Positions 11,454 through 24,214 of a stretch of DNA of 64,000 bases are shown piece by piece. The DNA is taken from positions 10,890,501-10,954,500 of the forward strand of contig NC_090995.1 in the NCBI RefSeq assembly GCF_041146395.1. Direction: 5' to 3'. The notes below the pieces were generated by a model, which was given only the letters and a program-made list of their open reading frames with translations, did no database searches and was not told the origin of the DNA. Position 1 is the first letter of the stretch, and each line of letters starts with the position of its first letter. This DNA is from Eulemur rufifrons. Taxonomy: Eukaryota > Chordata > Mammalia > Primates > Lemuridae. Position numbers and translations under genes: made by a program.

Positions 11454-12639
11454 AAAATTATTTTTTACTAGTTTTCTTTTCCATTTTTCTCCTTTTGTAG
11501 TTTTTAACATGGCTACTAGAAAATTTAAAAATTACATACATGCTCGCATCTTATGCCTGCCAGACAGCACGGTTCTACGTGCTAGACACGACCTGCAAAT
11601 TGGGTTCTGCACTTCCCATCAGCCAACACAAAGAAATTACGAACACTCTGGGTAGAAAAAATAAATCGGTTCCTCAGGAATGCAATCACTGTTACAGAAG
11701 GTGGAGGAAACGCATCGCGAGGGACCAGAGGAGGAGACAATCCATGCGGTCAGCAGGCACATTCTAAATTCACAATTGACACGCACCAGGAGACCCCACA
11801 CCTGCTTCTCCCGTGAGCACGGGCCAGTCGCGGAAGCCCGGGGCGGCTGGCTGGGGCCCTGCGCAGCACACAGCCCTCCGTTCCATGGCTCAGCGGCAAC
11901 GCTCGAGGACGGCCAGCGGTGGCGGAGAGAACAATCAGCTGGAAACGATGGGGTGACAATAAAACCCAACCACCGGTACCAGCAACCCCCCTGTCAATCG
12001 GACACCGAAGGGGCCCAGGGTACCCTGTCACCAAAGGGCCCGGTGAAGTCTCTTGCATTTTAGATTTCAGACCGCACAGCTGGGTCTAGCAGGCATTGCA
12101 CGAAGATGGGAAATTTATCTTCGGGAAAAGTCAAAATTTGCTGAAATACCCAGATTGACATTAACTTGCATACGAGGCAGTTAGGAAAACACATTTTTTC
12201 TTTGCAGTTTTGATGGCTGGGAGAAAGCATCCTTTTTAAAAGGGAAGCTATCTCCAGGCAGTTAATGACACACACAGGTCCCCAGGGCAAAACTAAGCAT
12301 GAGCCACCCACAAGGCTACTTGAAAGAAGAAAACACCCAAGTCCAGAAGTGGAATGAGAGTTGATGTTTGTGTATTTTCATTTTCTAGGCTTAGCACAGG
12401 CGAGTTGCTACTGGAAACCAATGTGGCAGACCCTACAAACCACACGCCCGTCAGTCCCCACAAACTGGTCAGGACTCTGGTGCCGCCAACTGGTGACTCG
12501 AGAGAACAGCCGACGAGGAAGAAACACCAACTTCAGCGCTGGCATTTAGTGACCGTGTTGGCACCGACGGGCATAGTACGCTTTACGTTGGCATTTGGCA
12601 ACTTAGAAACGGGTAGGCGGGTAGCAAGGAAGCCACTCA

Positions 12640-13770
12640 ACTCAATAAAGCAAAAATCCTCTTCTGCTGACTCGCTTAACTGTCGCGATCGAGCCTGTGG
12701 CGGGCTTGGGGTTAGTGTTCCTTCTGTACACTGCGCCCTCGGAACTTTGTCACCTTCTGCCCGGAACAGTCACAGAGGCGTCCCCCCGGCTGGCGCAGAA
12801 ACGAAGCTTCGCAGCCCGGGGACACGGCTGAGGTCCCTGACGGTGGGACTCACAGAGTTAAGTCAACGGCTCCAGGAAAGGGTCGCTCGAGTCTGAGCCT
12901 CGCACTGCGGGGTGGTGAGAAATGAGACCAGAACCCCAAGAACATGACCCCCGGGGATGCAGGAGGCACGGCAGGCTCTAGGTCTCCAGGGGTCAAAGAG
13001 CCGTTGGAAGATGAGATGAGAACGGTCTATCCCCAGATCACCCCCAATTTCAGGGAATTTGGTTTAAAGTCTGGGCTTCAGAAATCCTCTATTTCCACAA
13101 GGCTGAGTGTCGCAGGGTGGGGCCCGCACGTGCCACGGAGGAGGCTGCTGGAGCCCAGCCGGTCCTGACCTGTCGGGTCAGGCAGCCCAGGTGTCTGCCA
13201 ACGCCGCTCCCCCCGCAGAACGTGGTGACGGGGGGGGGCGCGCAGCCGTAGGAGGACGAGATGGCCTGGCCCGGCAGTCTGCGTCTGTGACACGCCGCCA
13301 GGGCGGGGGTGGCAGCGGAAAACCATGGCCGCTTTTCCCAGAGGCGACACTTGCTTTGTGCTGCAGAGTTTCTGACAGGTGGAAAGACGCGGTCTGCGCA
13401 GACGCAGTGACGTGGGTGCTCGGCGGTGACACGGGCACACGGGGCACCTGCACCAGTGGCCGAAAGGGAGGAGGATGTGGGGGCGGCGGGGACGCGCCTG
13501 GAACCGCCAGCCAGCGCGCTGACCTCGTGCCGCTCGGAACACAGAAACTCGCGTGCGGAACAGGGACGATGGCTGGGCCGGGGGTGGCAGCGCACCTGGG
13601 CCGCAGACCTGCTTCCCCTGGGCAGCCAAGAGGCACCGGCGCCTGTCTCCACCTCGTCTATCGAAGGCAGCGGCTGGCCGAGCGCCTGCGAAGGTTCTTC
13701 CAGCGCTCACGTGCTTAGACCCTATTATCTCCCCCAGAGGAAAGCGAACGAGCTTGGCGCTCGTGGAGCA
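12640..13770. promoter_or_regulatory. Intragenic CpG island, no exon attached
   Basis: In the densest part (13101-13720) a hand count gives roughly 65 CpG in about 620 bases at about 65% G+C, an observed/expected ratio near 0.9, far above the flanks. It contains no recognised AFF1 exon and no repeat. Long open frames on both strands here are expected from high G+C and have no recognisable similarity. It could be an alternative AFF1 promoter, an enhancer, or the start of a noncoding transcript. Confidence 0.6.
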
Positions 13771-14405
13771 CAGAAAACTGGAGAAGCGGCCTGCTGGGAG
13801 ACTCAGGGACCTCCCTGCGATTTGCCCTCTTTCAGTAAGAGGACGACACAAGGGACACCAAGTCCCAGCTCACACCAACGACAGGAGCAGAGACCTACTG
13901 AGAAGACAGGTTATTTTCGCTGGGGTAAGTACTACAGAAAAGGGAAATTAATCCCATTTTTCTCTTTGGTAAAGGAACGCGCACAGATGTCAGAATGACC
14001 TCACGCGGCCTCCGCTCATACAGGCACACGGTTATGACGTTCGGCTTAGGGGAGCTAACGGGCATGAGGAAGTCGGCTGTAAGTAGCTCTGCAAATTGTA
14101 GGTGTTGATTTTCCAAACCCTGGATTTTGAAGGATAACGGGGGATGCTGATCTGGAGAAATAACCCAAGAAAAAGACAGATCTTAGATAGAAGGACTGCA
14201 CCAACCATTCCAAGGAACAAAAAGTACCATACTTACTTCCCTTCCTTGGCCCTCAAAACACACATAAATGATGGCACTGAAATTTATTTCCTACAAATGT
14301 TGAAGTTTCTTGGTCAGTAAAGCAATTATTTAAAAAAAGGAAAAGACAAGACTTGAATGAAGTACTTCCTTATTTGCCTAAATGACTATTCAGACAGATG
14401 ATGCA

Positions 14406-14743
14406 GGCCGGGCGCGGTGGCTCATGCCTGTAATCCTAGCACTCTGGGAGGCCAAGGCGGGAGGATTGTTTGAGCTCAGGAGTTCCAGACCAGTCTGAGC
14501 AAGAGCGAGACCCCATCTCTACTAAAAGTAGAAAGAAATTATATGGACAGCTAAAAATATACATAGAAAAATTAGCTGAGCATGGTGGCGCATGCCTGTA
14601 GTTCCAGCTACTCGGGAGGCTGAGGCAGGAGGATCGCTTGAGCCCAGGAGTTTCAGGTTGCTGTGAGCTAGGCTGACGCCACAGCACTCTAGCCCGGGAA
14701 ACAGAGTGAGACTCTGTCTCAGGGAAAACAAACAAACAAAAAA
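14406..14743 (+). mobile_element. Alu, strepsirrhine type, full length
   Basis: Runs from ggccgggcgcggtggctcat to an (AAAC)-rich tail, flanked by agacagatgat copies (14392 and 14744). Confidence 0.97.
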
Positions 14744-16527
14744 AGACAGATGATCCATTTATTTGACAGGCAGTCTACTGTGTAAGATGACCGAGTACAG
14801 TGAGGTGTCATCTATCGGTGCCGACACCACCACGGAGCTCACACAGAGTCCTCTGCACGCTAGATGCGTTTTTAGAACGTGCAGAGATGCGTTTTCAGAA
14901 TGCATCTAGTGCATCACAATTGCACCGGCCTGATTGAGTCTTACTGTATATCGTGATTCTCAACTTCAATTTTTTTTTTCTCCAAATCTAAAAAACACAG
15001 GCTTGGTTTAAGAATTATATAAAAAATATGTAAGTTGGTATTTCAGAATCGACACTGTCATCAGGTTGCTGAAATCCAGCAGCGTATGTAAAGAGCACTG
15101 TGAGGGCCTGCCCATTCCCCTCAGTTTCTCCACTTGTCCTCGTGACCTGTTCCTTACCCACCCCTGTAAAGTGGTGAAAAAATTCATCCCAGCCGTCAGC
15201 CACCAGTAACTCTTTCTGATCACTGTCGCACACTTGTCAGTTTCAAATGGCTTCCAGGGTCTGTAAACCCTCTGAAAATACGTGCTACATTTGGTGCCAG
15301 GAGAGGGACACTCTCTAAGGGGCCTTTAAACAAAAACACTAAATTCCCCTAACGCAAAGGATTAGGAACAATCTTCAGTTGCTCCGACCACATCTGCGGA
15401 GAGCCTTTTTTTTAGTGTTCACGCTTAAAATGAAGAAAATGAAAAAAGTCTTCACCATCCAACCGTAAGGCACTGTGCTTCACAGCAAAGGGCCGGGCCA
15501 CGTGCTGGTGGCCACTGGCGGCCAGGGAGCCCTGCCCACGCAGCCGAGGCACGGCGAGGACAGGGGGACGGTGCCGTACAGGAAAGGACTGGAGATTAAC
15601 GTGTCCACGATCTCCCACCTGGAATCCAGTAGGAGGAGAAAAAAAAAAAAAAAAAACCACCCACAAAGGACACATGACTCTCCTCTCTGATCATGAAATA
15701 AGTATACAGTTGACTGGTTTTTGTATTTATTTATCTGGAAGTTTCTAAGTAATGTTGCTAACTAATAACCCACTTGAGGAAAGGAATTCGGGCTGCCTAG
15801 GTCAGTGACGTCTGAACACTGCACACCTGAGGCATTTTTTAATCCAAAGGGCCAGCTCGGCACGATCCGGGGCCCTGCTGCAAGCTCTGCCCAAGTGGCT
15901 CCCGGCTCTGACGGGCACCAGGACTGCACGAGGAATTTAAAGACTACCAGTGGGGGAGGGGGACCCCACCACCACCACCACCGGAGCTGAAGCGGCCCAA
16001 GGTGACTGTATCGTGTAGCCGGGCTTTGGAACGCGTGGGTCTGACATCAGTCCTGCCAGTACTGACAGGTGAGCGACCTGTCCCAGGGCCTGACCTTTCT
16101 CAGCTGCCTGCCAGGGCTTTAAAGAAATCACACACTCGATTTCAATAAGGGGAACATTGTTTCTGCACGCGCCAAACAGAAAGATAAAAGAGCTGCCCTT
16201 AGAGGCATCCAGCCAAAGCCTGGGAATGGCTTTCGGAGGGCACAGTTCTTACAGTAAACAGGGAGAGCTACAAGTTTCCCTCTCTAGAGCTGTGAGCAAC
16301 ACTTCTAGATTTGCACTGGGGCACGAACTGGGCTGACAACTCTCTCGGGGAATCCTCCAATTTCTGTCATTTCCACCTGGCAGGGAAGCATTTTAGAAGA
16401 AAATACTTCTCTTCACTCCAGCCCGTGCAGAAGGTCAGCACTGGAGACGACACACAGGACCAGGGCAGCTGGGAGACACAGATGATGGAGGGTTCCCAGG
16501 AGAGGCAGGTAAATGAGGGTTACTCTC

Positions 16528-16681
16528 TTTTTTGGAGACAGAGTCTCGCTCTGTTGCCCCTGCTGGAGTGCAATGGCTTCATCGTAGCTCACAGCAACCT
16601 TACACTCCTGACTTTGAGCAATCCTCCTGCCTCGGCCACCCAGAGTGCCAGGATTACAGGCGTGAGCCACCGCGCCCGGTC
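16528..16681 (-). mobile_element. Monomeric Alu-type SINE (FLAM-like), antisense
   Basis: One 7SL-derived arm from ggagacagagtctcgctctg to ccaccgcgcccggt. Confidence 0.85.
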
Positions 16682-17985
16682 AATCAGAGTATTGTTGAAG
16701 TTATCTCAGGTATAACAGAGATGCAGATATCTTTTTCCTAAGTAGGTCCAGCACAATTTCCTCCACAAAGTTTTGTACCTTTCACACACAAACAGCCTCA
16801 TCCCACTTTAAAAAATTTAAGGTTTCTGAAATGAAACTATGCCCTTTTCTAGCTGAAATAGCACCAGCAGTCCCCACCTGGTCCCATCCCATCCAACCTG
16901 CCCACAGCAGCGGTGGTGGCATTGCACACCGTCCGGTCTCACGCGACAAGGTTCTAAGAAAACGGTCGCCCTTTACTATGCGGTAAAGTCGTGTCATATT
17001 TTTAACCTAGAGGATTAATGAGTCGAATCTCAGACTCGGCAGCAGGCTTCGTGATCTTTTTTCCCTTTGTTATTCTTAGCTCAACTTTCACAGCTGACTC
17101 AGAAGTTTTTCACGTACTTAGAGGGGTGTTAAAAGTTTTATTCCTTCCCAGCAGGATAGCACTGGCCCTTCTTGTGGCTTTGTCTGTGTGTCTTGGGCAG
17201 GTGGGCTTGGGAAATGCCACTGGGGAAAAACCCATTCTGCTTTCATCATTGTGACAAAGCAAAAAATACATCAAGAGCCCAATGATTCAAAATAAAGGAA
17301 AGAGACTAACATGTACAAGTAATAGAGGGTCTTAAATAATGCAGGAATTTTTTTTTTTTTACTATGTCCATTCTACATGTCCAAATGAAAGTTCCAAAAA
17401 TTATAACGTGACAGATGCGAACATTTTGCCATGTACCATAGCAGCCTATCTTACTCAACAAGATATCCCATCCACACATTTAATAATTCCAATGAGGTGT
17501 TATATGGTCATGAGTTAAAACACGGATGTAATATCGGTATTCAAGATCATACTGCAAGAGTAAAATACAGCACAGCACTTCTGTTAATTCACAACACGAA
17601 TTTACACTTCAGTTCATGTAAGATCATAATTTTTAGGGCAAACCCTAACAGGCCAGGTGGTAAATGCCAGTGTTCTCAGAATAGATAACAATGTACCCCA
17701 AAATGCTACGTTGTCCTAAAGGAAGCTATCGTCTCCAACCCTTGCCCACCCAGCCAGACTGAGGAAGGCCAGTGAGACGTGTCATCACCTCCCGCAGAGT
17801 GAGAAGCTTCAAAGACCGGACAACGTGACTCTGGTAGGAGGAGCCACATGTCACCAAAGCCAAGATTTCCAGCCTCTGCCAAGACAACTCAGAGCAAGGG
17901 CCGAGCAAAGACCCTGCGGCGCCAGCAGCAGGGACGTTGCGGGGACATGCCCCGCCGCGGTGGAGGGCGGCCTCCCCACACTCAC

Positions 17986-18921
17986 CTTTCTCTTTTTGGC
18001 CAACTTGCTCGAGGTGTCTGAGCCTCTCTTCTCAGAATCGTGCTTCTTCCCCGTGGGCGGCTGCTTGTCTTCGGGTTTCTTTGGGCGGCTCCCCTTCCCG
18101 GGTGGCTGGGGGACCCGCGAGAGGAGGTCTAGGTTGATCTTCACCATCAGGCTTTGCGGGGGAGGAGTGTCCCTGAGCGGCGAGAGCAGCCTGGTGTCTC
18201 TCGGAGGCAACGAGAGTTTGTCTTTGCGGCCGTCCTCCTGGACGACCACGGCCTGGCGGCAGCCACTAGTCCTGCCGCCGCCGCCACTGTGGGGTGGGCC
18301 CTGGCTCTGAGTCAGGGGGACAAGAGCAAACTGCCCAGGGCTCCTGTCCTCCACATCGTCCTTGGTGGCCTCTGGGCCGGCAAGCGCCTTAGAGGGGGCC
18401 GGGATGGAGCTCTTGTGCTTCTTCTTGTCGCTGGCGGCGGGCGCCGCCGGCTTGGGCTCTCTGCTGCCTCCAGCCCGGGGCCTGCCTTTCGTCTTCACCT
18501 TGGGCTTGTCTTTGGACGTCTGGTCTTTCGGGCCGCAGGGCGGGAGCCCGGGCTCGCTCTCCACCTGTAGGCCGGCCTGCGCGGCCGCCGGCGCCGGGGC
18601 CTTGGCCGGCTTCCTGGGCTGTTTGGTGCCCACCGTCTGCCTCTGCGGGGGCTCCTGCTGGGCGAGGGACTTCTGGCAGCTTCTCTTTCCAAGCTGGGGG
18701 TCTTCAGAGGGGACCCGGGGGGCTTTGCCTGAGCTTTTGGGGGGAGGATCTTTGGATTCAGGACGCTCCTGGCTCGAGGCGCTGCTGTCGCCGCCGCCCT
18801 TGCTCTCCTGGCGCCGCCGCGGGGGCTCTGTGCTGCCGGGGCCCTCGGGGGCCACAGCCGGCTGGCTGACCTTGGTCAGCCAGTTGTCCAGCTGCCATTT
18901 GTTTGTCGTTGGCGGCTCGGG
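17986..18921 (-). CDS. AFF1: AFF1 large exon (window exon 8, residues 158-469), NKW motif and AF9/ENL-binding segment
   Basis: The 936-nt, 312-codon exon is phase 0 at both ends. Exon residues 5-15 hold TTNKWQLDNWL, the NKW motif (18877-18903). Residues about 141-150 read KVKTKGRPRA, an AT-hook-like basic patch. Residues 258-270 read LMVKINLDLLSRV (18112-18150), the hydrophobic segment that in human AF4 folds with the AHD of AF9/ENL. LLSPLRDTPPP precedes it. The exon ends in the nuclear-localisation-like SSKLAKKRK. The acceptor is cttgttttcag|CCC and the donor AAG|gtgagt. The whole exon is proline/lysine/serine-rich, presumably disordered, and G+C-rich. The match to AFF1 is co-linear throughout; AFF2-4 differ in most of the linkers. 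Confidence 0.97.
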
Positions 18922-21502
18922 CTGAAAACAAGAAAATGGGGACAGTGTTAACCGACCCATGATGCTAAACGCTTTTGCGTCAGTCACCCCCTGCGCAGGT
19001 CGGTCCCAACCCAGGAATTCACGTTCTTTTTACCCTCAAATTGTAAGTCGAATATTATAACAATTAGCTCTTAAAATAATCTTCAATTTTTTTTTTTAAC
19101 TTGAGAACTTTGTCATAGTAGATACTGAGTTATAGGCCACTGTCACCTGCTGAGAAATCTTTGTAATACAAATATTGTGTTCTAACAGTAATTATAGTAT
19201 AAACAGAACTGACACATTTTGGCCTGTAAATTACTCTATGGGAGAACAACAAGGGGAAATGGAGAATAAAAAATCCTCTTATCAAGGCTTACTCACTAGC
19301 CACCTGTTTTTGGAAGGTGGCTAAGGAATAAGCTAAGTTTCAGTGATTATGCCTGGGTTTCACACTTTGTCTTTTTTCTGACACACTTTTCAACTGAAAA
19401 TGACTTTCCTTCAAGAATTGACATCATTTCTTTTGCTTAAAAAACATCACATGTTAAACATGTGTATGTGACAAGGTTATCAATGCCTCACAGATATATT
19501 CTGATTTTCAAATTTTACACCTCGATTAAAAGAATCAAGTGAGGTCACATTAGGCGAGCATTAGTCCCACTTGGAGTCTTTAAAAGTCAAACATTAAGTG
19601 TCTTGTTGCAGAAAACCTGGTCTGAAACAGCACCTATGTTTCTAAGACACACAGGGAGACGCGACTTTAAGGGCAGTGAGATTGTACGGATTACCTGTAC
19701 CATTACTTTGGTCAGTGAAAACAGAAGTTTCTGGCCTCTACTGTCACTTGAACTTTCAACTTTGTTGCTAAATTAAACTACTGACGCATCCCACCATGTC
19801 TTACGAGGCTCTTAGACCTTATCCACAGAACGACAGAGACCCTTTATCTCCAGGTCCCACTACTGTATCTTGCAATACGGTGGGGTACAAGATATTTGCA
19901 CATTCCTGTAGGTGTAGTACTACACTTACAAATTTTCTATCACATAGGGTGATATAATCTAATAGTGAATGGTGATTGCACTTATTTTAAGGGCAGTACA
20001 TCACCGGCTTACATGGTTCTCTAAAGCTCCATTATACACTGTGTACCAGGAAGTTAATTGAAAGATATTCCACATGGAATTTAACTGATTAAATTATGAA
20101 CAAGGAGACCACTCCAGTAGGTGGAGGATTTTAAGGGGAAGACTGCTGATAGTTTTCCCAGTGGAATATCCCAAATAATTCAACCCACAAAAATACGTAG
20201 AACATATGGATACGACATAAAGGCTTTTTGGTCGGAAAAGAGGTAATAAACGATCAGGTAGGGCTTAGTGTGATTGTAACAGAATTAAGAGGAACTTTAA
20301 GAAACCCAGGGAGGACCATACTTTGGGCAGCAAGATGACTGCATCATTCCTTTCTTTATTGCCTACCCCAAACTGCTGCATGTGAAAACACAGCTCCTTT
20401 GTGGCTTCCTTCACTGACATCAGCTGTATACCTGCTCTCGTGAATTTCAGGGCAGGGAGGCAGGAGAGCAGGAAATCACTATGACGTGGCCAGGCATTTT
20501 TGCTACATGTAATCTACATCTGCATTCAGTATTCTAACAAGGCAGGAGGATTGTGAAGGATAGAGAAAAGATTGGCTCACAATACCTTCTTGTCAAACAC
20601 GATTTCCTGCAAAAACTTTGAGGGTGTAGCAACCAGAGTGGTTAACTGACGGGACAGGGTAGTGAGACCCATCACTTGCCAGGCATGTTGGGAACCAGTC
20701 CTGCACACCCTTCCTCAGGAAAGGGATGGCTGTGTCTCACCCCCCAAGCTATGCTGACAACTGCACACCCATTGCTGACACGCTCTTTAGGAGAGTGTTT
20801 ATATGTGAACCAAAAGGCACATTGTTCCTGGTAAAAAAAAAAAAAAAAAAAAATAACATAGCCTTTTCCCCCTACCGGCAAAACAGGGCAGGACTGAGAT
20901 GCATTGAGTCGTCCCTGAAGGAAATGTCCTCGTTTCAGAAATAAAACATTTGCTTCCACTGTGGTCCTAAAAAATGCCCAGAAGGGAGACTAATGGCCCA
21001 ATTTCAGGGCAAAATTGAGTTGTTGTGCCAGACAAGGGGGAAGGAATCTTTTTTGTGTACCCAATAAAAAGTTGGAAAATGGCTAAAATTCCTTTAAGGT
21101 CAGATGTTATTTGGGTGTTGAGATGGGGCAAATATTTGTATAAGGGATTGATTAAAGACAGATCTTACAATAGATTTTTAGCAGCTAAGTGCCAGAGATC
21201 ATCAAGGTTTGGGCTTCATTCCCCCCCCCACCCCCCACCCCGTCTTTGCTCACCCCTCCCCCTCCCTGCTCCCAGTGCTACTCAACCCAAACGCTACAAA
21301 ATGCAGGTAGGAGAAAAGCATGATTATTTTTTATTAAGTATTTCAATAAATATTTGCCCATATGCCCTTTTGCCTCTCCTAATCTCTTAAATTGGCAAAA
21401 GTCAGCAATTTTGAGAATGAATAGTGGTTTTGAATAAGAAGTCTTCAGTTACGCACTGAACATGCCTCCCTTTTTACTAAAACTACATAGCTGCGGAGAA
21501 CA

Positions 21503-21600
21503 CAAGTGCAAATTTTTTTAAAAAGAACATTAAAGATAGAATAAAGAGGGAGAAAGTTAAAACTAGTATCTATGGCTCATTATGGAATTCATGTTATTCT
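21503..21600 (+). repeat. Diverged local duplicate, copy A
   Basis: About 95 bp resembling 22089-22182 at roughly 75% identity; shared core 'agtatctatggctcattatg' (A) versus 'agtatctacggctgattatg' (B). Confidence 0.6.
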
Positions 21601-22088
21601 CAACACAGGAGATTTATAATAAATGTAGGTATAGGTAGAGCAGGTGTTTAAAAAATTATAGTAGGGGGGAAAAAACAGGTTTCAGAGTTACATGGCTAAG
21701 GATTTGAAAGTCAGTGCTCCTAACTTCTTGACAGACAAAAAGAGAGCTACCAGACTTCAGGGCTGGTGGGAGTAAAATCAAACAACTGATGGAAAAGCTC
21801 CCCACTAGGCAATCAACTCACTACCGAAGAACTGGACGGTAAATAGAAAACTAAGCAGATTCCTGAAAAATCAAGAATGGAATCACGTTTTTCTAAACTT
21901 AAGGAGCAAAAAGGCAACGTGTCCACGTATTTTGAAAAGCTGAGAGTGACATGGTAGAGCAGACACTGAACTGGAATCTATTATGGCTGGTTTCCAAGTT
22001 CAGCACGAGCCCACGGGCATGCGTGCAACGTTCTAGATCTAAGATCACTGGGACAATATCAAATGAAATGAATTAAAAGGAAGCCGTA

Positions 22089-22182
22089 TGTAAGAAGCAA
22101 ATTTCACAGCATTAAAAATAGAAGAAGTGGATGAAAAAGCTAAATCCAGTATCTACGGCTGATTATGAAGTTCATGTTACTT
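22089..22182 (+). repeat. Diverged local duplicate, copy B
   Basis: Partner of 21503-21600. The similarity seems to resume after the Alu at about 22520-22545, which would place the duplication before the Alu insertion. Confidence 0.6.
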
Positions 22183-22521
22183 TCTTCTTCTTCTTTTTTT
22201 TTTTTTTTTAAGACAGATTCTTGCTCTGTTGCCTGGGCTAGAGCGCCTTGGCATCAGCCTAGCTCACAGCAACCTCAAACTCTTGGGTTTAAGCAATGCT
22301 ACTGCCTCAGCCTCCTGAGTAGCTGGGTCTACAGGGGTGCACCAACATGACTGGCTAATTTTTTGTTTCCATTTTTAGTTGGCCAGCTAACTTTTTCTAT
22401 TTTTGGTAGAGACGGGGTCTCACTCTTGCTCAGGCTGGTCTGGAACTCCTGAGCTCAAGCGATCCTCCCGCCTCAGCCTCCCAAAGTGCCAGGATTACGG
22501 GCATGAGCCACCACACCTGGC
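22183..22521 (-). mobile_element. Alu, strepsirrhine type, antisense
   Basis: Starts with poly-T after ttcttcttc and ends in gagccaccacacctgg; moderately diverged. It interrupts the second copy of the local duplicated segment. Confidence 0.95.
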
Positions 22522-24057
22522 AGGAAGCTTTTAATTTAGATCTAAGAGGTCTCAATCTAGTCTAGTAACTTCCTGAGCAATAAAATGTAACTATGTCTCA
22601 TTACTACAAACACAGGGTTAATTTTTTTTCCCAAGTTTCACCTTTTCAGCCACATCTGTACCATTTCCACTTTATTTGAATTTTATTATTGAATTGAATT
22701 ATCTTCTTTATACCAATAATCTAACCAGCAAGCAGATTTCCCTTATTAGGTGAAACAATGCAAAGATCTCACAAATATCAACAGTGGATATCACACAATG
22801 CGTGTGCATAGCACACGCAGCCTCCTTTTCCAAAGCACAGAGAAACTATTTCAACAGTAATCAGCATGATAAGCAAACAAGGAGTCCCAGAAACAGAGCA
22901 GTCGCTCAAATCCAAAAGGCACTCAAGTGCGGTTATGCTGATCCATGCTCACTCAGCCAAAAAGCACGGAGCGCTTATCCCGTGCCAGACACAGATTCAC
23001 GTCTAACAGACAGTGACACCAGCCAGTTCCTCAGCCTCCGCTGCCCTCAGACAAGGCCCTCAACGCCCACTGCATGAGCTCCAGAGATATTCGGCTATTG
23101 CTCCAGTGGAACCGCTTTGCTTTCCAAACAGAGATAAATAACAGACAACCTCAATGTTTTCTTAACCAGAAAGCTTCCTTTCCTGGCATTCCCATCTTAA
23201 ATATGCAGAATTTCTCTACACGGGCTGGCCTCAGTCACCAAAAATAAAATAGGAATGTCTTCGTCCCCTTTCACTACTTTCCTTCCCTAGTATAATGTTT
23301 ACATTGCTACCCGAGGTTGGAGGGAATTTGGCAACCTTTTTTATTGTTACTAATAATTTCTCGTGCTCCGCAACCCAGTAAACAGCATAAACCCTCTAGA
23401 GAAATGTAGTGCCTGAGATTTCCGGTCTCAGTGGGTTCGTCTTTGCAGTATCTCCTGAGGGTGGACAAGCAAATGGTTGGCCCTGTTTTACCCGGGGCAG
23501 GAGGGAGGAGGGGGGAGAAAAAAAAAAAAAAAAAAGGCCTTGGCAAAACCGCTTTGCCATAAATTTAATAGCATGGCTTTCAGTGATTCAAAAATAGAAC
23601 TCCTGGTGGCTTATTTCTAGTTCACGTTCTGCCCTGTGCTAAATCAGGCGGTCTCTCCTCTCGCTTTCCCTTAATTCACGCATTCCTAAAATTTCAAAAA
23701 GAATTCTCATTACTGTTAAAACAGCAGCCTACTGCAGAAACAAGTTTTCTTTTCCAGAAGGAGGGAAAATAAAACGGTGTACAAACACTCTTAATGAGTT
23801 GCTCTTCAAAACGACACCAGCAACGACGGGAGAACCTATCTGTCACTTTTAAACAGACATCTCTGCCAACTCTTCGCCACCAAACACTTGGTGAGCAACA
23901 TGTAAAGAGAAACAGGTGGCTCTATGGCGTAGGGACGTGCCACCCCACGGGACAGAACTGCTGGGTGTCGTGGCCAGTCCTGGCCCACGGAACAGACTCC
24001 AGCCCAAAGGACGCAACGCGGCCGTCTGAGGCGGCCACCTCGAGGGGGACACGGTAC

Positions 24058-24214
24058 CTCGGGAGCCGGGGTTTCTAGGGGCTCATTCTCCTCGCTGTCA
24101 CTTGAGCTGCTCTCGCTCTCCGAGTCCGAGGAGCTGTCTGAGTCGCTGGTGCTCTCCGACTCCGCGCTGCTGGAATGTGCTGAGGCCACCGGTTCTGGGA
24201 GCGGCTGCGGGGCG
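24058..24214 (-). CDS. AFF1: AFF1 exon (window exon 7, residues 105-157), serine/acidic pSER domain
   Basis: The 157-nt exon encodes the serine- and acid-rich core of the pSER transactivation domain: PQPLPEPVASAHSSSAESES, then alternating Ser/Asp/Glu, ending NEPLETPAPE. About 23 of 53 residues are serine. In human AF4 this SDE-type stretch, together with NKW in the next exon, is needed for SL1 recruitment (family knowledge). The acceptor is ggctctgcag|C and the donor GAG|gtaccg, sharing the unusual gtaccgtg extension with the previous exon. Codons are G+C-rich with many CpGs. Confidence 0.96.

Larger units (their letters stand above)
18922..24057 (-). other. AFF1 intron between window exons 7 and 8
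   Basis: 5136 nt. It contains one Alu (22183-22521), poly-A runs near 20831 and 23520, a C-rich stretch near 21223, and a diverged duplicated segment (21503-21600 and 22089-22182). The remainder, especially 18930-20800, has no repeat I recognise. Confidence 0.85.

Noticed and set aside
12354..12896. 180-codon open frame on the plus strand
   Set aside because: No similarity or domain recognised, next to the GC-rich island, no supporting splice or promoter signal.
13078..13851. 257-codon open frame on the minus strand, plus overlapping long frames on both strands
   Set aside because: It lies in the CpG island where stops are rare; the translation is arginine/proline/cysteine-rich without any recognisable domain, and several frames are open at once.
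17986..18921. Assignment to AFF2, AFF3 or AFF4 instead of AFF1
   Set aside because: The paralogues share NKWQLD and the LxVKIxLxLLSR segment but differ in the intervening proline/lysine linkers, which here follow AFF1.
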